Origin: Cyclobacteriaceae bacterium
GTDB taxonomy: Bacteria; Bacteroidota; Bacteroidia; Cytophagales; Cyclobacteriaceae
Length of the DNA: 64,000 nt
Direction: 5' to 3'
Assembly (NCBI GenBank): GCA_025808415.1
Contig: CP075525.1
Location: forward strand, 1,597,501-1,661,500
In this document: positions 18,311 through 26,130 of the stretch, piece by piece
How the letters are laid out: each line of letters begins with the position of its first letter
Position numbering within the stretch: position 1 is the stretch's first letter
The notes under the pieces: generated by a model
What the model saw: the letters and a program-made list of their open reading frames with translations, nothing else
What the model was told of the DNA's origin: nothing
The model's database searches: none
Translations under genes and position numbers: made by a program

Positions 18311-19291
18311 ATGAGAGTAGTTCATATTGCCGGCCATGAAATACGGGCGGGGGAGTTTAAGGAAATAAAAATCAACATCGCGAAGCTACCTTCTCAAACA
18401 CTTATTGATACGCCCATGTATGTTTCGCGCGGCATGGAAGATGGACCGGTACTTGCCCTTATGGCCGGCATGCATGGTGATGAAATAAACGGGTTGGAAA
18501 TTGTGCGAAGGATACTGGATGGAGGATTGCACCAACCAAAACGTGGTACGTTGGTGTGCATGCCCATCATCAATGTGTATGGGTTTCTTAATTTCTCACG
18601 CGATGTGCCCGATGGCAAGGACGTTAACCGTTCTTTCCCGGGAAGCAGAAACGGGTCGTTGGCGAGCCGGGTGGCCTATCATGTAACACACGATGTTATA
18701 CCGTTTATCGATTACGGTGTGGATTTCCATACCGGGGGTGCGATGCGAACGAACTATCCGCAGGTTCGGGCGGTACTCAACAACGATAAAAACATGGCGC
18801 TTGCCAATGCATTTCATGCCCCCTTTACATTAGATGCCCCTTTTCGCCCAAGCTCGTTGCGCAAGGAGGCTTCCAAAAAAGGTAAGAATATTATTGTGTA
18901 TGAAGGTGGTGAGTCACTTCGGTTTGATCAGCAAGCTATTGAAGAAGGTATTGCCGGCACTCTGCGTCTGATGCATCATTTAAAAATGATTGATTGGGCA
19001 CCTGATCCCAAGGAAGAAAATCGGATTATCTGGAGTTCAACCTGGGTAAGGGCCAAACATGCCGGGTTATTTCATGCCAATGTGCAAAGCGGTCAATTGG
19101 TTAATAAAGGCGAATGGGTAGGTACCATTACCGATCCGTTTGGTTTGTTCAAAGAAAAGGTAGTTGCGCCTGAAAAAGCATACGTGATCGGGCTCAATAA
19201 TATCCCTGTTGTGAATGCCGGTGATGCCCTCATGCACTTGGGCATGGATAACTTCTGCAAACTGGATATTAAAAGTAAAGACGGGGATTAA
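18311..19291 (+). CDS. Succinylglutamate desuccinylase/aspartoacylase family deacylase
   Basis: 326 aa. A zinc carboxypeptidase-like fold: H55 and E58 in AGMHGDEING and H140 in VDFHTGG are the expected zinc ligands, and VYEGGESLRFD supplies the later acidic region. The C-terminal beta domain (LFHANVQSGQLVNKGEWVGTI) is typical. By context with rimB and rimK it probably acts on a glutamylated or acylated peptide rather than arginine catabolism; that is inference. A bidirectional terminator follows. Confidence 0.87.
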   Translation: MRVVHIAGHEIRAGEFKEIKINIAKLPSQTLIDTPMYVSRGMEDGPVLALMAGMHGDEINGLEIVRRILDGGLHQPKRGTLVCMPIINVYGFLNFSRDVPDGKDVNRSFPGSRNGSLASRVAYHVTHDVIPFIDYGVDFHTGGAMRTNYPQVRAVLNNDKNMALANAFHAPFTLDAPFRPSSLRKEASKKGKNIIVYEGGESLRFDQQAIEEGIAGTLRLMHHLKMIDWAPDPKEENRIIWSSTWVRAKHAGLFHANVQSGQLVNKGEWVGTITDPFGLFKEKVVAPEKAYVIGLNNIPVVNAGDALMHLGMDNFCKLDIKSKDGD

Positions 19292-19327
19292 TTTTGCAGG
19301 GTAAGCAGGTAAGCAACCCTGCAAAAT
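19291..19327. terminator. Bidirectional terminator between convergent genes
   Basis: A perfect 12-bp stem, ATTTTGCAGGGT / ACCCTGCAAAAT, with a 13-nt loop. A/T at both bases lets it work for the rimK operon on the plus strand and the DUF2807 gene on the minus strand. Confidence 0.85.
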
Positions 19328-19344
19328 TCAAGTAAGATCAAATA

Positions 19345-20070
19345 TCAATACGCCCGGTCAACCGACCCTGAACCATAAACCTTCTTCGTGGCGTTTTTAG
19401 TATTCCCCTTGTGTTTTACTGAGCCACTGCCCACAACGGTTGCCACAATAGTGTCGGTAACGTTTAGCTCTGCCAAACCGCTTCCGCTTACTTTAATGGT
19501 AGCTTTTTCCAAAGGGCAATTAAAGGCATTTATTGCCCCGCTGCCGCTCACCACACCCTCTAATGTTGAAGCATAACCTTTAATGCCCATTTTACCTGCC
19601 CCACTTACTTCAGCTTTTACGACATCACCTTTAATATCCAGGTCCATGCTACCGGAACCACCAATAGAAAGGTTAAGGCTGGGTGCGGCCAGCGAATTTT
19701 CGGAAATAATTTTGCCGGCACCGTTAACCTGCAGTTCACCAACATTTTTCACGCTTACATAAAGCTTCATGGTGGGGTTTACTTTTATATCGTCAATCTT
19801 AGCCCAAATGCTTTTGTTGGTATTTTCTGGTTTGCGTTCTACGTTAACCATTAATATGCCATTCTCAACAAAAATGTTGGTGAGTTCATAAATTTCCGTG
19901 AGTGCTTCAACGTTCACTTCTTGTTTGTTGGTTTGTTTCAGGTAAACGGTGTAGTTGGAGTTGTTGTAAATAGCCTTAAACTCAGGAAGCTCCAGGGCTT
20001 TTTTGGTTACCTGCCCGATCGAACTTAAACTTATCGATAAGGCCAATAAAAGTGCTGACGTCCGTTTCAT
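19345..20070 (-). CDS. Head-GIN domain (DUF2807) exported protein
   Basis: 241 aa. A signal peptide ends near residue 19 (SLSSIGQ). The rest is a repeated beta-helix-like pattern with GSGSMDL, VSGAGKMG, VSGSGAI, VSGSGLAEL and VVGSGSVKHKG at regular spacing, which is the head-GIN (DUF2807) fold. It is expected to be periplasmic or outer-membrane linked; function unknown. It is followed by a bidirectional terminator. Confidence 0.87.
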   Translation of the reverse strand: MKRTSALLLALSISLSSIGQVTKKALELPEFKAIYNNSNYTVYLKQTNKQEVNVEALTEIYELTNIFVENGILMVNVERKPENTNKSIWAKIDDIKVNPTMKLYVSVKNVGELQVNGAGKIISENSLAAPSLNLSIGGSGSMDLDIKGDVVKAEVSGAGKMGIKGYASTLEGVVSGSGAINAFNCPLEKATIKVSGSGLAELNVTDTIVATVVGSGSVKHKGNTKNATKKVYGSGSVDRAY

Positions 20071-20177
20071 AGGTTGATAGTTGGTTTACACAATGGATTA
20101 TACGTTACTTTTAAAGTCTCAAATTAGCCGATAATTCACAGTTACGGAAGTTGTTTAACGATGAAATCAGGTGGTTA

Positions 20178-20282
20178 TCAGCGTTTTTTGCGAAATATCG
20201 CCTGAAAAATCAGGATAAAGATTATTCCACCAATACAAAGCATCAGCAGCACTTCAGGGGTTATTTGCTTTACGGCATGCAT
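20178..20282 (-). CDS. Predicted 34-aa membrane protein
   Basis: An ATG at 20282 opens 34 codons to the TGA at 20178-20180. The translation begins MHAVKQITPEV, has a hydrophobic stretch LLMLCIGGIIFILIFQAIF and ends RKKR. A single helix followed by a basic tail predicts a small inner-membrane protein with the C-terminus in the cytoplasm. It fills most of the 245-nt gap between two minus-strand genes. It may be a chance ORF. Confidence 0.4.
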   Translation of the reverse strand: MHAVKQITPEVLLMLCIGGIIFILIFQAIFRKKR

Positions 20283-20315
20283 ACAATAATCGTTACGGAT
20301 TTGTAAAGGGTTGTT

Positions 20316-22367
20316 TTATAGCCTTATCCTGCATTGCAATTTAATATCATTGCGGATATTGCCATCAATACGGTCTGCCCCGCTGCCAATTGTTTGCCGA
20401 TCGGTGTAGCGAATGTGAGCGTAACGGATCCAAAGGGTAAAACGTTTTGTAAAATCGTACTGTAGCAGGGCGTAGTTTCGAATACCCGTGCCCGAAAAGG
20501 CCGGCATTGAAAAGGCAAGCCAAACATCGCGTTCAAATACATATTGGCGGTTATCAAAATCATCCGAATCAAACAATGCGTAACGCATTGTTAGCGATAG
20601 CTTATTAAAATTTATGCTAATGTCCTGCAGGACAATCATTCCATACGTGGTAACCTGATTAATGGAGTACGAACTGAATTGTGCACGTGTTTTAAGGCTA
20701 AGGACCTGATTGATCCGGTAATCGGCATTTAGCCAGTAGTTGCGTTTAATGCCCGTGTCGGTTAAGTATAAGTTGTTGTCGCTGCCACTTCTGTTCCTGT
20801 CTTTTGATTCTTCGCGTAATTGCACAAACAAATGGATGTTGCGTGAGGGATGGTAATTAAACCGCAGTAAATATTCATATCCAGTGGAAGGTGAATAGCT
20901 TCTGTAGCGGAGCCACGGAAAGCGGAAAATATCCATGTAACCAGTCATGTTGTATTTCCTGTTCCACCGGTATCGCCAGCCCCAATATAGTCCACGTTCA
21001 TTTTGAGGCATAGACCCTTCGGCAAAGGCATTCGAATAAAAACTATGGAAGTTGCGCTGGTAGTTTCGGTAGTGAAGGGAGATGTCGAGTTGGTTTGTTA
21101 CACTACCCAGCAAACCTGCCGATAGACCTACGCCACCGGAAATAGTTTTACCAGCTTCGCTGAAAAAGGTAAAGTTATTCACGGTGTAGTTTAAAAAACC
21201 TCCCAGGTTTTGAAGTATTGAACCTGAGAAGGAAAATTGATTGTAAGGTTGGGAATTTCTATTTACCGGAAGATGATAGGACAGGCCATGATAGATCAAT
21301 CCTGCATCCACTTTTTTGTTTTGATAGTTCAGGATAAACCCAAGTTGCTGTTCCTGGATGGTTTTTCTTCGATTTAGTTCTGCTATATTCCGGTGTAGCC
21401 CGGTGGTTTGAAAAGCGGAAGCCATTACGCCTTCTATAGTATCGCTTAAGATAGTGGCGTCACGCCAGGTATTAGAATAAAAGCCCGATACGAGAATATT
21501 CTTTGAAGCTTCGTAAGTAACAGCAGTGCCACGCAAATACCCTGTTTCGTTAATGGAAGTATAGGGAAGAAAACCAAGATTGCTTCGCCTGATGGTGGTG
21601 ATCGTTTCGGCCCCTTTTCCAAAACCAAAATTGCTTCCCAATAAAAGCCCTTGTGCAAACTGTGCCTGGTAGTCGCCAACAATAAGGTTTTTTATTTTTC
21701 CCTTGTTCATAACCTGTGCATGAAACGAATTGTAATCGAAGCCGAATTGTTTTTGATTCGGAGTCCATAAAACCTGTTCACCGGCATCTTTCTCAACGGT
21801 AAAGCCAATACTATAATCTCCTGCACGACTGGATCGGAACCGCATATAGATTTTATTTGCATCGCCAAGGAAACGTTGTGGCTCAGTAGCTGCATCGGTG
21901 AAACCACGCCTGGTTTCAAGTGTGCGTTCGAAGCGAGCGATTAAATACGTATTTCCTTCCTTCAGCATTCGTTGCCAAAGCGAAGCATTGAGGGTTGTTG
22001 CAGGATCATATACTGCAACAAAGGGTATAATCCTGTAGATCGTGGGTAAATCAATACCGGGTATTGCCTGCAATTCATAAACCGAAAGAAATGGTCCATT
22101 TTCGTTTCGGTATGAAAGGAGGTTTTGTAGTTGCTCTTCTGATAAAATATTTACAAAACGAAGTTCTTCAGCTGTTGCCTTGTTCAGGTTTAAGGGGTTT
22201 GCCAGTAATAAGGCAAGGTTTTCATACAGGTCTTCATAGTTTAAATCCTGGTCCTGAAAACCGAAGAGCTCATCAACCAGGCGTTCCAGGTTAACATCCT
22301 TTCGTGGATATTCTTGTGCCACGGAAAGCAAAGGCATGCATAGGGGTATGATAAATCTCCAATTCAT
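20316..22367 (-). CDS. Helix-hairpin-helix (ComEA-like) outer-membrane protein
   Basis: 683 aa. A signal peptide ends at VAQ (about residue 17). Residues 56-105 carry helix-hairpin-helix motifs (NLNKATAEELRFVNILS ... SVYELQAIPGID). The remaining 550 residues are a long beta-rich region with alternating aromatic strands such as RFRSSRAGDYSIGFTVEKDA, ending KLQCRIRL, like an outer-membrane barrel. Such HhH-plus-barrel proteins are common in Bacteroidota with no proven role; a link to DNA is not shown. The start overlaps the end of the PorV-like gene by 4 nt, so the two are coupled. Confidence 0.75.
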   Translation of the reverse strand: MNWRFIIPLCMPLLSVAQEYPRKDVNLERLVDELFGFQDQDLNYEDLYENLALLLANPLNLNKATAEELRFVNILSEEQLQNLLSYRNENGPFLSVYELQAIPGIDLPTIYRIIPFVAVYDPATTLNASLWQRMLKEGNTYLIARFERTLETRRGFTDAATEPQRFLGDANKIYMRFRSSRAGDYSIGFTVEKDAGEQVLWTPNQKQFGFDYNSFHAQVMNKGKIKNLIVGDYQAQFAQGLLLGSNFGFGKGAETITTIRRSNLGFLPYTSINETGYLRGTAVTYEASKNILVSGFYSNTWRDATILSDTIEGVMASAFQTTGLHRNIAELNRRKTIQEQQLGFILNYQNKKVDAGLIYHGLSYHLPVNRNSQPYNQFSFSGSILQNLGGFLNYTVNNFTFFSEAGKTISGGVGLSAGLLGSVTNQLDISLHYRNYQRNFHSFYSNAFAEGSMPQNERGLYWGWRYRWNRKYNMTGYMDIFRFPWLRYRSYSPSTGYEYLLRFNYHPSRNIHLFVQLREESKDRNRSGSDNNLYLTDTGIKRNYWLNADYRINQVLSLKTRAQFSSYSINQVTTYGMIVLQDISINFNKLSLTMRYALFDSDDFDNRQYVFERDVWLAFSMPAFSGTGIRNYALLQYDFTKRFTLWIRYAHIRYTDRQTIGSGADRIDGNIRNDIKLQCRIRL

Positions 22368-23173
22368 TTTTTATTAAATGTGTACCCGACCGAAGCCTGG
22401 TGGCTCAAGCTTAAGTGTTCGCTGTGCTGGATCGCATAATCCAGATTGAATTTGCTTGTTTTAAACCCTAACCCGAAAAAAGCTGCCTGCGGTTGAAGGT
22501 TAAAACCTGTACGTGCGCAGAATTTTTTATGGAATACGTATTCCATTCCTGTTTTCCAGTTGGTGGCATAATCAAGATCTTTCTCCAGTTCGGTGGCTAT
22601 TATTACTTTATCGTTTGGCTTAAACGATAAGCCTGCAGTAAGTAATGTGGGTACCCGGTCATCGTCTATTGAAAGTTTCGGTTGGTTTATATTGGTAATG
22701 TAAGCGCCTACTGCCAGTGCAGGGGTAAGTTCAGCAATGCCACCAAAATTTATTGTAAATATGCCTTTCGTGCCGAAGCCTTCTGCCCTGTATTGGATAT
22801 AATTTATTTTTAGTCCAAGTGCGGCCAGTCCAAGTTGGTTACTAAATCCTGCCGAAAGTAAACTTTCACTGTACAGATCATCCCCAAATCGAAATACCCC
22901 GCCACCAATTACACCAAACTTCACCGGCCATGTACACGTGGCAGCGGTGCGGTTTGCCCCCGGCAACAAAGGTCTTAGGTCATACGAAAATGCGGCAGTA
23001 GGATGTTCTGTTTTTGTCAAACCGGCCACATTGTTGAAGAGACTCCAGGTATCGAATAATGCAGCCGAGTTGTAGCCCATACCATTGGCCCGTGCACCCA
23101 TAAGTGTTGAAACACTTTGTGAATATGTGCTGCTGAAATATAGCAGCGTAATGGAAAGGAGTAGGGGTTTCAT
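22364..23173 (-). CDS. PorV/PorQ-like outer membrane beta-barrel protein
   Basis: 269 aa. A signal peptide ends near TYSQS. The start of the mature chain (GARANGMGYNSAALFDTWSLFNNVAGL) is the pattern of the PorV/PorQ (FadL-like) family, and the end QHSEHLSLSHQASVGYTFNKK is a typical barrel closing strand. PorV and PorQ serve type IX secretion in Bacteroidota, but this divergent copy may not. It is cotranscribed with the HhH/barrel gene (4-nt overlap), so they may form one complex. Confidence 0.75.
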   Translation of the reverse strand: MKPLLLSITLLYFSSTYSQSVSTLMGARANGMGYNSAALFDTWSLFNNVAGLTKTEHPTAAFSYDLRPLLPGANRTAATCTWPVKFGVIGGGVFRFGDDLYSESLLSAGFSNQLGLAALGLKINYIQYRAEGFGTKGIFTINFGGIAELTPALAVGAYITNINQPKLSIDDDRVPTLLTAGLSFKPNDKVIIATELEKDLDYATNWKTGMEYVFHKKFCARTGFNLQPQAAFFGLGFKTSKFNLDYAIQHSEHLSLSHQASVGYTFNKK

Positions 23174-23185
23174 GCACCGGCTAAT

Positions 23186-23451
23186 GTGCTTAATTTAGTG
23201 AATGGAAAGCGATATGTCAACACAACGCACCGGTTTGAGTGTTGTATTACCTTTTTAACGGTATGCGTTTGTGCTCAAATAGCATCCAGGAAATATTCTT
23301 CGAACTGTCAACTTCGTGCGAAGGGCGAAATGCATGACGGTAAAAAATCGGGTGAGTGGATGTACTCTTAAAGAAGCATTACAGAGTAGGGGTGTGGTTT
23401 CGGTATGATACGAAAGGGCCGAAAGCGGAAATGGAAATACTAGGCCGTTAA
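23186..23451 (+). pseudogene. Frameshifted remnant of a MORN-repeat (YwqK-like) protein
   Basis: The plus frame to 23371 ends KGEMHDGKKSGEWMYS, which looks like one MORN-2 repeat. After a one-base shift the next frame continues KKHYRVGVWFRYDTKGPK and AEMEILGR to the TAA at 23449-23451, which looks like the next repeat (GxWxxYDxxG). Together they read as a two-repeat MORN protein broken by a frameshift near 23369. There is an LTVCVCAQ stretch upstream that might be a signal peptide. The remnant runs 4 nt into the stop region of the convergent BamA-like gene. Confidence 0.4.
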
Positions 23452-24953
23452 AATTCCTTTTTAATATGAAAATAGAGCCCTGTGCTTCCTTGTGAGTTAA
23501 GGGTGTACTCAAAACGTAAAACGGCATCGTATGAGGTTACGATATCCACGCCAAGGCCAGTACCTGCAATGAACCGGTTGGAGAGTGAAGTATTTTGCCT
23601 GGGTGTGGCTTCTAAGTATGCCGGATAGTTTTCCGTATAACCTATATCGCCATACGTTTTCAGGTATACTGCTAAGGGTATATACTTAAATTGCTTAAGG
23701 CTTGTGCCGGGCATGCTGTAAATGCGGGAGAAGACCCGCTTTTTTAGTGTTGTTTTGTTTAGGAAATACCAAGGCCCCTCAATAACATTTACTTCATATC
23801 CCCTAACAAAAATCCGGTTGTAGCCCATTACGCCATAGTTATAATAAGGGATGTCGGTTTTGTTGCTCCAGTACGCAAAAGTGAAATTGGAGAAGAAGAA
23901 ATTTTTCTTCAGGTCGATGTAGCGTGCATAGCTTACCCATGCATCAAGTTTTTCAAGATCATTGCTCAAGGCAAAACCTACTTTTTGAAGATGGAAAAGC
24001 AAATGATAGCCATTTAGCGGGTAGGCAATAACATCCCGGTGGTCGGAAATGAATTCGTAGCTCAATAAATCAAATTGCTGCACACGGTTTTCAATGCCCA
24101 GGTAATTTGGATTGCGTAAGTAAAGGGAATCGGTGATGGTCGTTTTGCGGAATACGTAGCCCAACCGGTGATGGTTGTAAAATGAATTTCTGTAGGTGTA
24201 CGTTAAGCCAACACCTCGGGTATTGCGCAGTACCTTGTCGGTTTCAAGGAAGACCAGTTTATGATCTTCGGTACGGTAAGGAACATTCTTGGCATCAATA
24301 AAATCAGTTTGAAAGATGAGCCCTTGCTTTTGCCGTTTGTCGATGTAGGGAATCCGGTACAACAATTCAAACCTTCGGACATATCCAAATTGGGCTGTAA
24401 AAGTCAACGTTTCATTCCTTCCGCGCATATTGTACTGATAAAGCTTTAAACCATAGTTTACCCGTTTAAAGTCGTGATTATAGTTTTCCCACCATTCGTT
24501 GAAGTTTCGGTCGGAGAGTTGAAAAATGGGCACGGGAAAGGTGTACCAGCGCTCATTAACTTCAACCAGTAAATCGGCTATGCCCGGGTATACTTCTAAA
24601 AGGCGTATTTCAACGGCATTGAACAAGTGTAGGTTAAACAGTTTTTTCTCATCCCTTTCGAGCACTTTGGGCAGTTCCTGGCTGTAAATAGAATCGCCCG
24701 GTTTAAGGGTTAATTCGCGCAGTATTATCGCCTCACGCGTGCGCTTATTGCCCAGTACGAAAACGCGGTTAATGGAAAGGTAATAACCTGTACTATCGTG
24801 GATTTCCTTATCGCGGTTACGCCCGTTTTTTTTTATGGTGTCGGGTGCAATCTCAGTTGGGTCAACAAATAATTTCCCTGATGCTGATACGGATAAGAGC
24901 GTGGCTCCGAGTACAGCGAGAAATGTTTTCGTTAAAAGGGTGCACCGGATCAA
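23448..24953 (-). CDS. POTRA-domain outer membrane protein (BamA/TamA-like)
   Basis: 501 aa. After a signal peptide and a short linker, residues about 55-135 form one POTRA domain (INRVFVLGNKRTREAIILREL ... LLVEVNERW). The rest is a 16-strand-type barrel ending VLRFEYTLNSQGSTGLYFHIKKEF, with the terminal Phe that outer-membrane signals need. The start is a TTG at 24953: a TAG lies immediately upstream in frame and no ATG follows for many codons, so it is forced. The TTG overlaps the lgt stop (TTGA), which suggests coupling. Probably membrane insertion or secretion; the exact role is unknown. Confidence 0.8.
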   Translation of the reverse strand: MIRCTLLTKTFLAVLGATLLSVSASGKLFVDPTEIAPDTIKKNGRNRDKEIHDSTGYYLSINRVFVLGNKRTREAIILRELTLKPGDSIYSQELPKVLERDEKKLFNLHLFNAVEIRLLEVYPGIADLLVEVNERWYTFPVPIFQLSDRNFNEWWENYNHDFKRVNYGLKLYQYNMRGRNETLTFTAQFGYVRRFELLYRIPYIDKRQKQGLIFQTDFIDAKNVPYRTEDHKLVFLETDKVLRNTRGVGLTYTYRNSFYNHHRLGYVFRKTTITDSLYLRNPNYLGIENRVQQFDLLSYEFISDHRDVIAYPLNGYHLLFHLQKVGFALSNDLEKLDAWVSYARYIDLKKNFFFSNFTFAYWSNKTDIPYYNYGVMGYNRIFVRGYEVNVIEGPWYFLNKTTLKKRVFSRIYSMPGTSLKQFKYIPLAVYLKTYGDIGYTENYPAYLEATPRQNTSLSNRFIAGTGLGVDIVTSYDAVLRFEYTLNSQGSTGLYFHIKKEF

Positions 24954-26065
24954 CTATTTTTTTCGTTTATAGCAGTATCTTTTGAACTTTGCTTGAAAGA
25001 AAACACCAACACAATAATACCTACTATTACCAGGGGTATACTGTAAAGTTGTCCGTAGTTTATGCCGTATGAATTAATTAAATCAATCTCAGAATCAACC
25101 TGGACCTCTTTCAGATACTCGTAAACAAAGCGAAGTGACCATAAGATTATCATAAATAAGCCAAAGATAAGCCCGGGTCTGAGTTTTTCCTTTTTTCTGT
25201 ACCAGACCCAAAATAAGAACGCAAATAGTAATAGACACGAGATTGCCTCGTATAGCTGTGCCGGGTGTCGGGGCACGGCATGTACCCTTATAACGGCTGC
25301 GTATCGTCCATCATCTAATTTGGCAAGTCCGTAATCGGGATATTCGTCAATACTGAGGTGTTCTCGGATGGAGCTGGTATACAGTAATCTGTTTTGCAGC
25401 CTACCATTGATATACCTGTGCAGTTGTTCTTCATCTTGAAAAGATTTTTTAAACTCAACCAATATCTTCATTGGTTTATAAATGTATTTGTAGTCTTTAG
25501 CGTGTACGTTTACATAGCTTACTTTTTCAATTTCAGGTTCACGCTGTAGGTTCTCAGTGATGCTTCTTGTAAAAACCACTCCGTAATTGGTGTGGGTTTG
25601 CTTTCCGATAATCTCCGAATTGAAAAAGTTTCCCAGGCGTATCAATGCACCGGTTAGTGCAACCAGGATAACAATGCGATCAAGAACCTGCAAGTAGGAT
25701 TGACCGGGCTTTTTCTTGCGTGCGTACAACCACAAAGCAAAAAGAATCCCGACTGCAGCACCATGACTGGCTAACCCACCTTCCCAGATTTTTAGTATAT
25801 CGATTGGATTGGCGAAATAACGCTCGGGTTCATAAAACAATACATGCCCCAGGCGTGCGCCAATAATGGTGGCAATAACCATGTATATGGTAAGGGTATC
25901 AACATCTTTTTCGGGTTTGCCCTCTTTTTTATAGATGTAATAAAGGATTTGCTGGCTCAGCAAAAAACCAAGCGCAAAAAGCAAACCGTACCAGCGTAAT
26001 GTTACAGGGCCAATGGAGAAAATCTCAGGACTGCCGTTCCAGATAATGTAGCTCAGTAAATTCAT
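24950..26065 (-). CDS. lgt: Prolipoprotein diacylglyceryl transferase Lgt, with insertion
   Basis: 371 aa, about 90 longer than the common form. Lgt motifs are present: LRWYGLLFALGFLLSQ, GARLGHVLFYEPE, GGLASHGAAVGI, and the signature ALIRLGNFFNSEIIGKQT. An extra block of roughly 85 residues sits between GVVF and RHPAQLYEA, rich in charged residues (about 180-275), probably periplasmic. It adds diacylglycerol to the lipobox cysteine of prelipoproteins at the inner membrane. It is the first gene of a pair with the POTRA protein. Confidence 0.94.
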   Translation of the reverse strand: MNLLSYIIWNGSPEIFSIGPVTLRWYGLLFALGFLLSQQILYYIYKKEGKPEKDVDTLTIYMVIATIIGARLGHVLFYEPERYFANPIDILKIWEGGLASHGAAVGILFALWLYARKKKPGQSYLQVLDRIVILVALTGALIRLGNFFNSEIIGKQTHTNYGVVFTRSITENLQREPEIEKVSYVNVHAKDYKYIYKPMKILVEFKKSFQDEEQLHRYINGRLQNRLLYTSSIREHLSIDEYPDYGLAKLDDGRYAAVIRVHAVPRHPAQLYEAISCLLLFAFLFWVWYRKKEKLRPGLIFGLFMIILWSLRFVYEYLKEVQVDSEIDLINSYGINYGQLYSIPLVIVGIIVLVFSFKQSSKDTAINEKNS

Positions 26066-26130
26066 GGGCGCAAATATATACGGATTATGGTCTAATGTTC
26101 AAGATTATACTGTGAAGGTTGGATTAAAGG

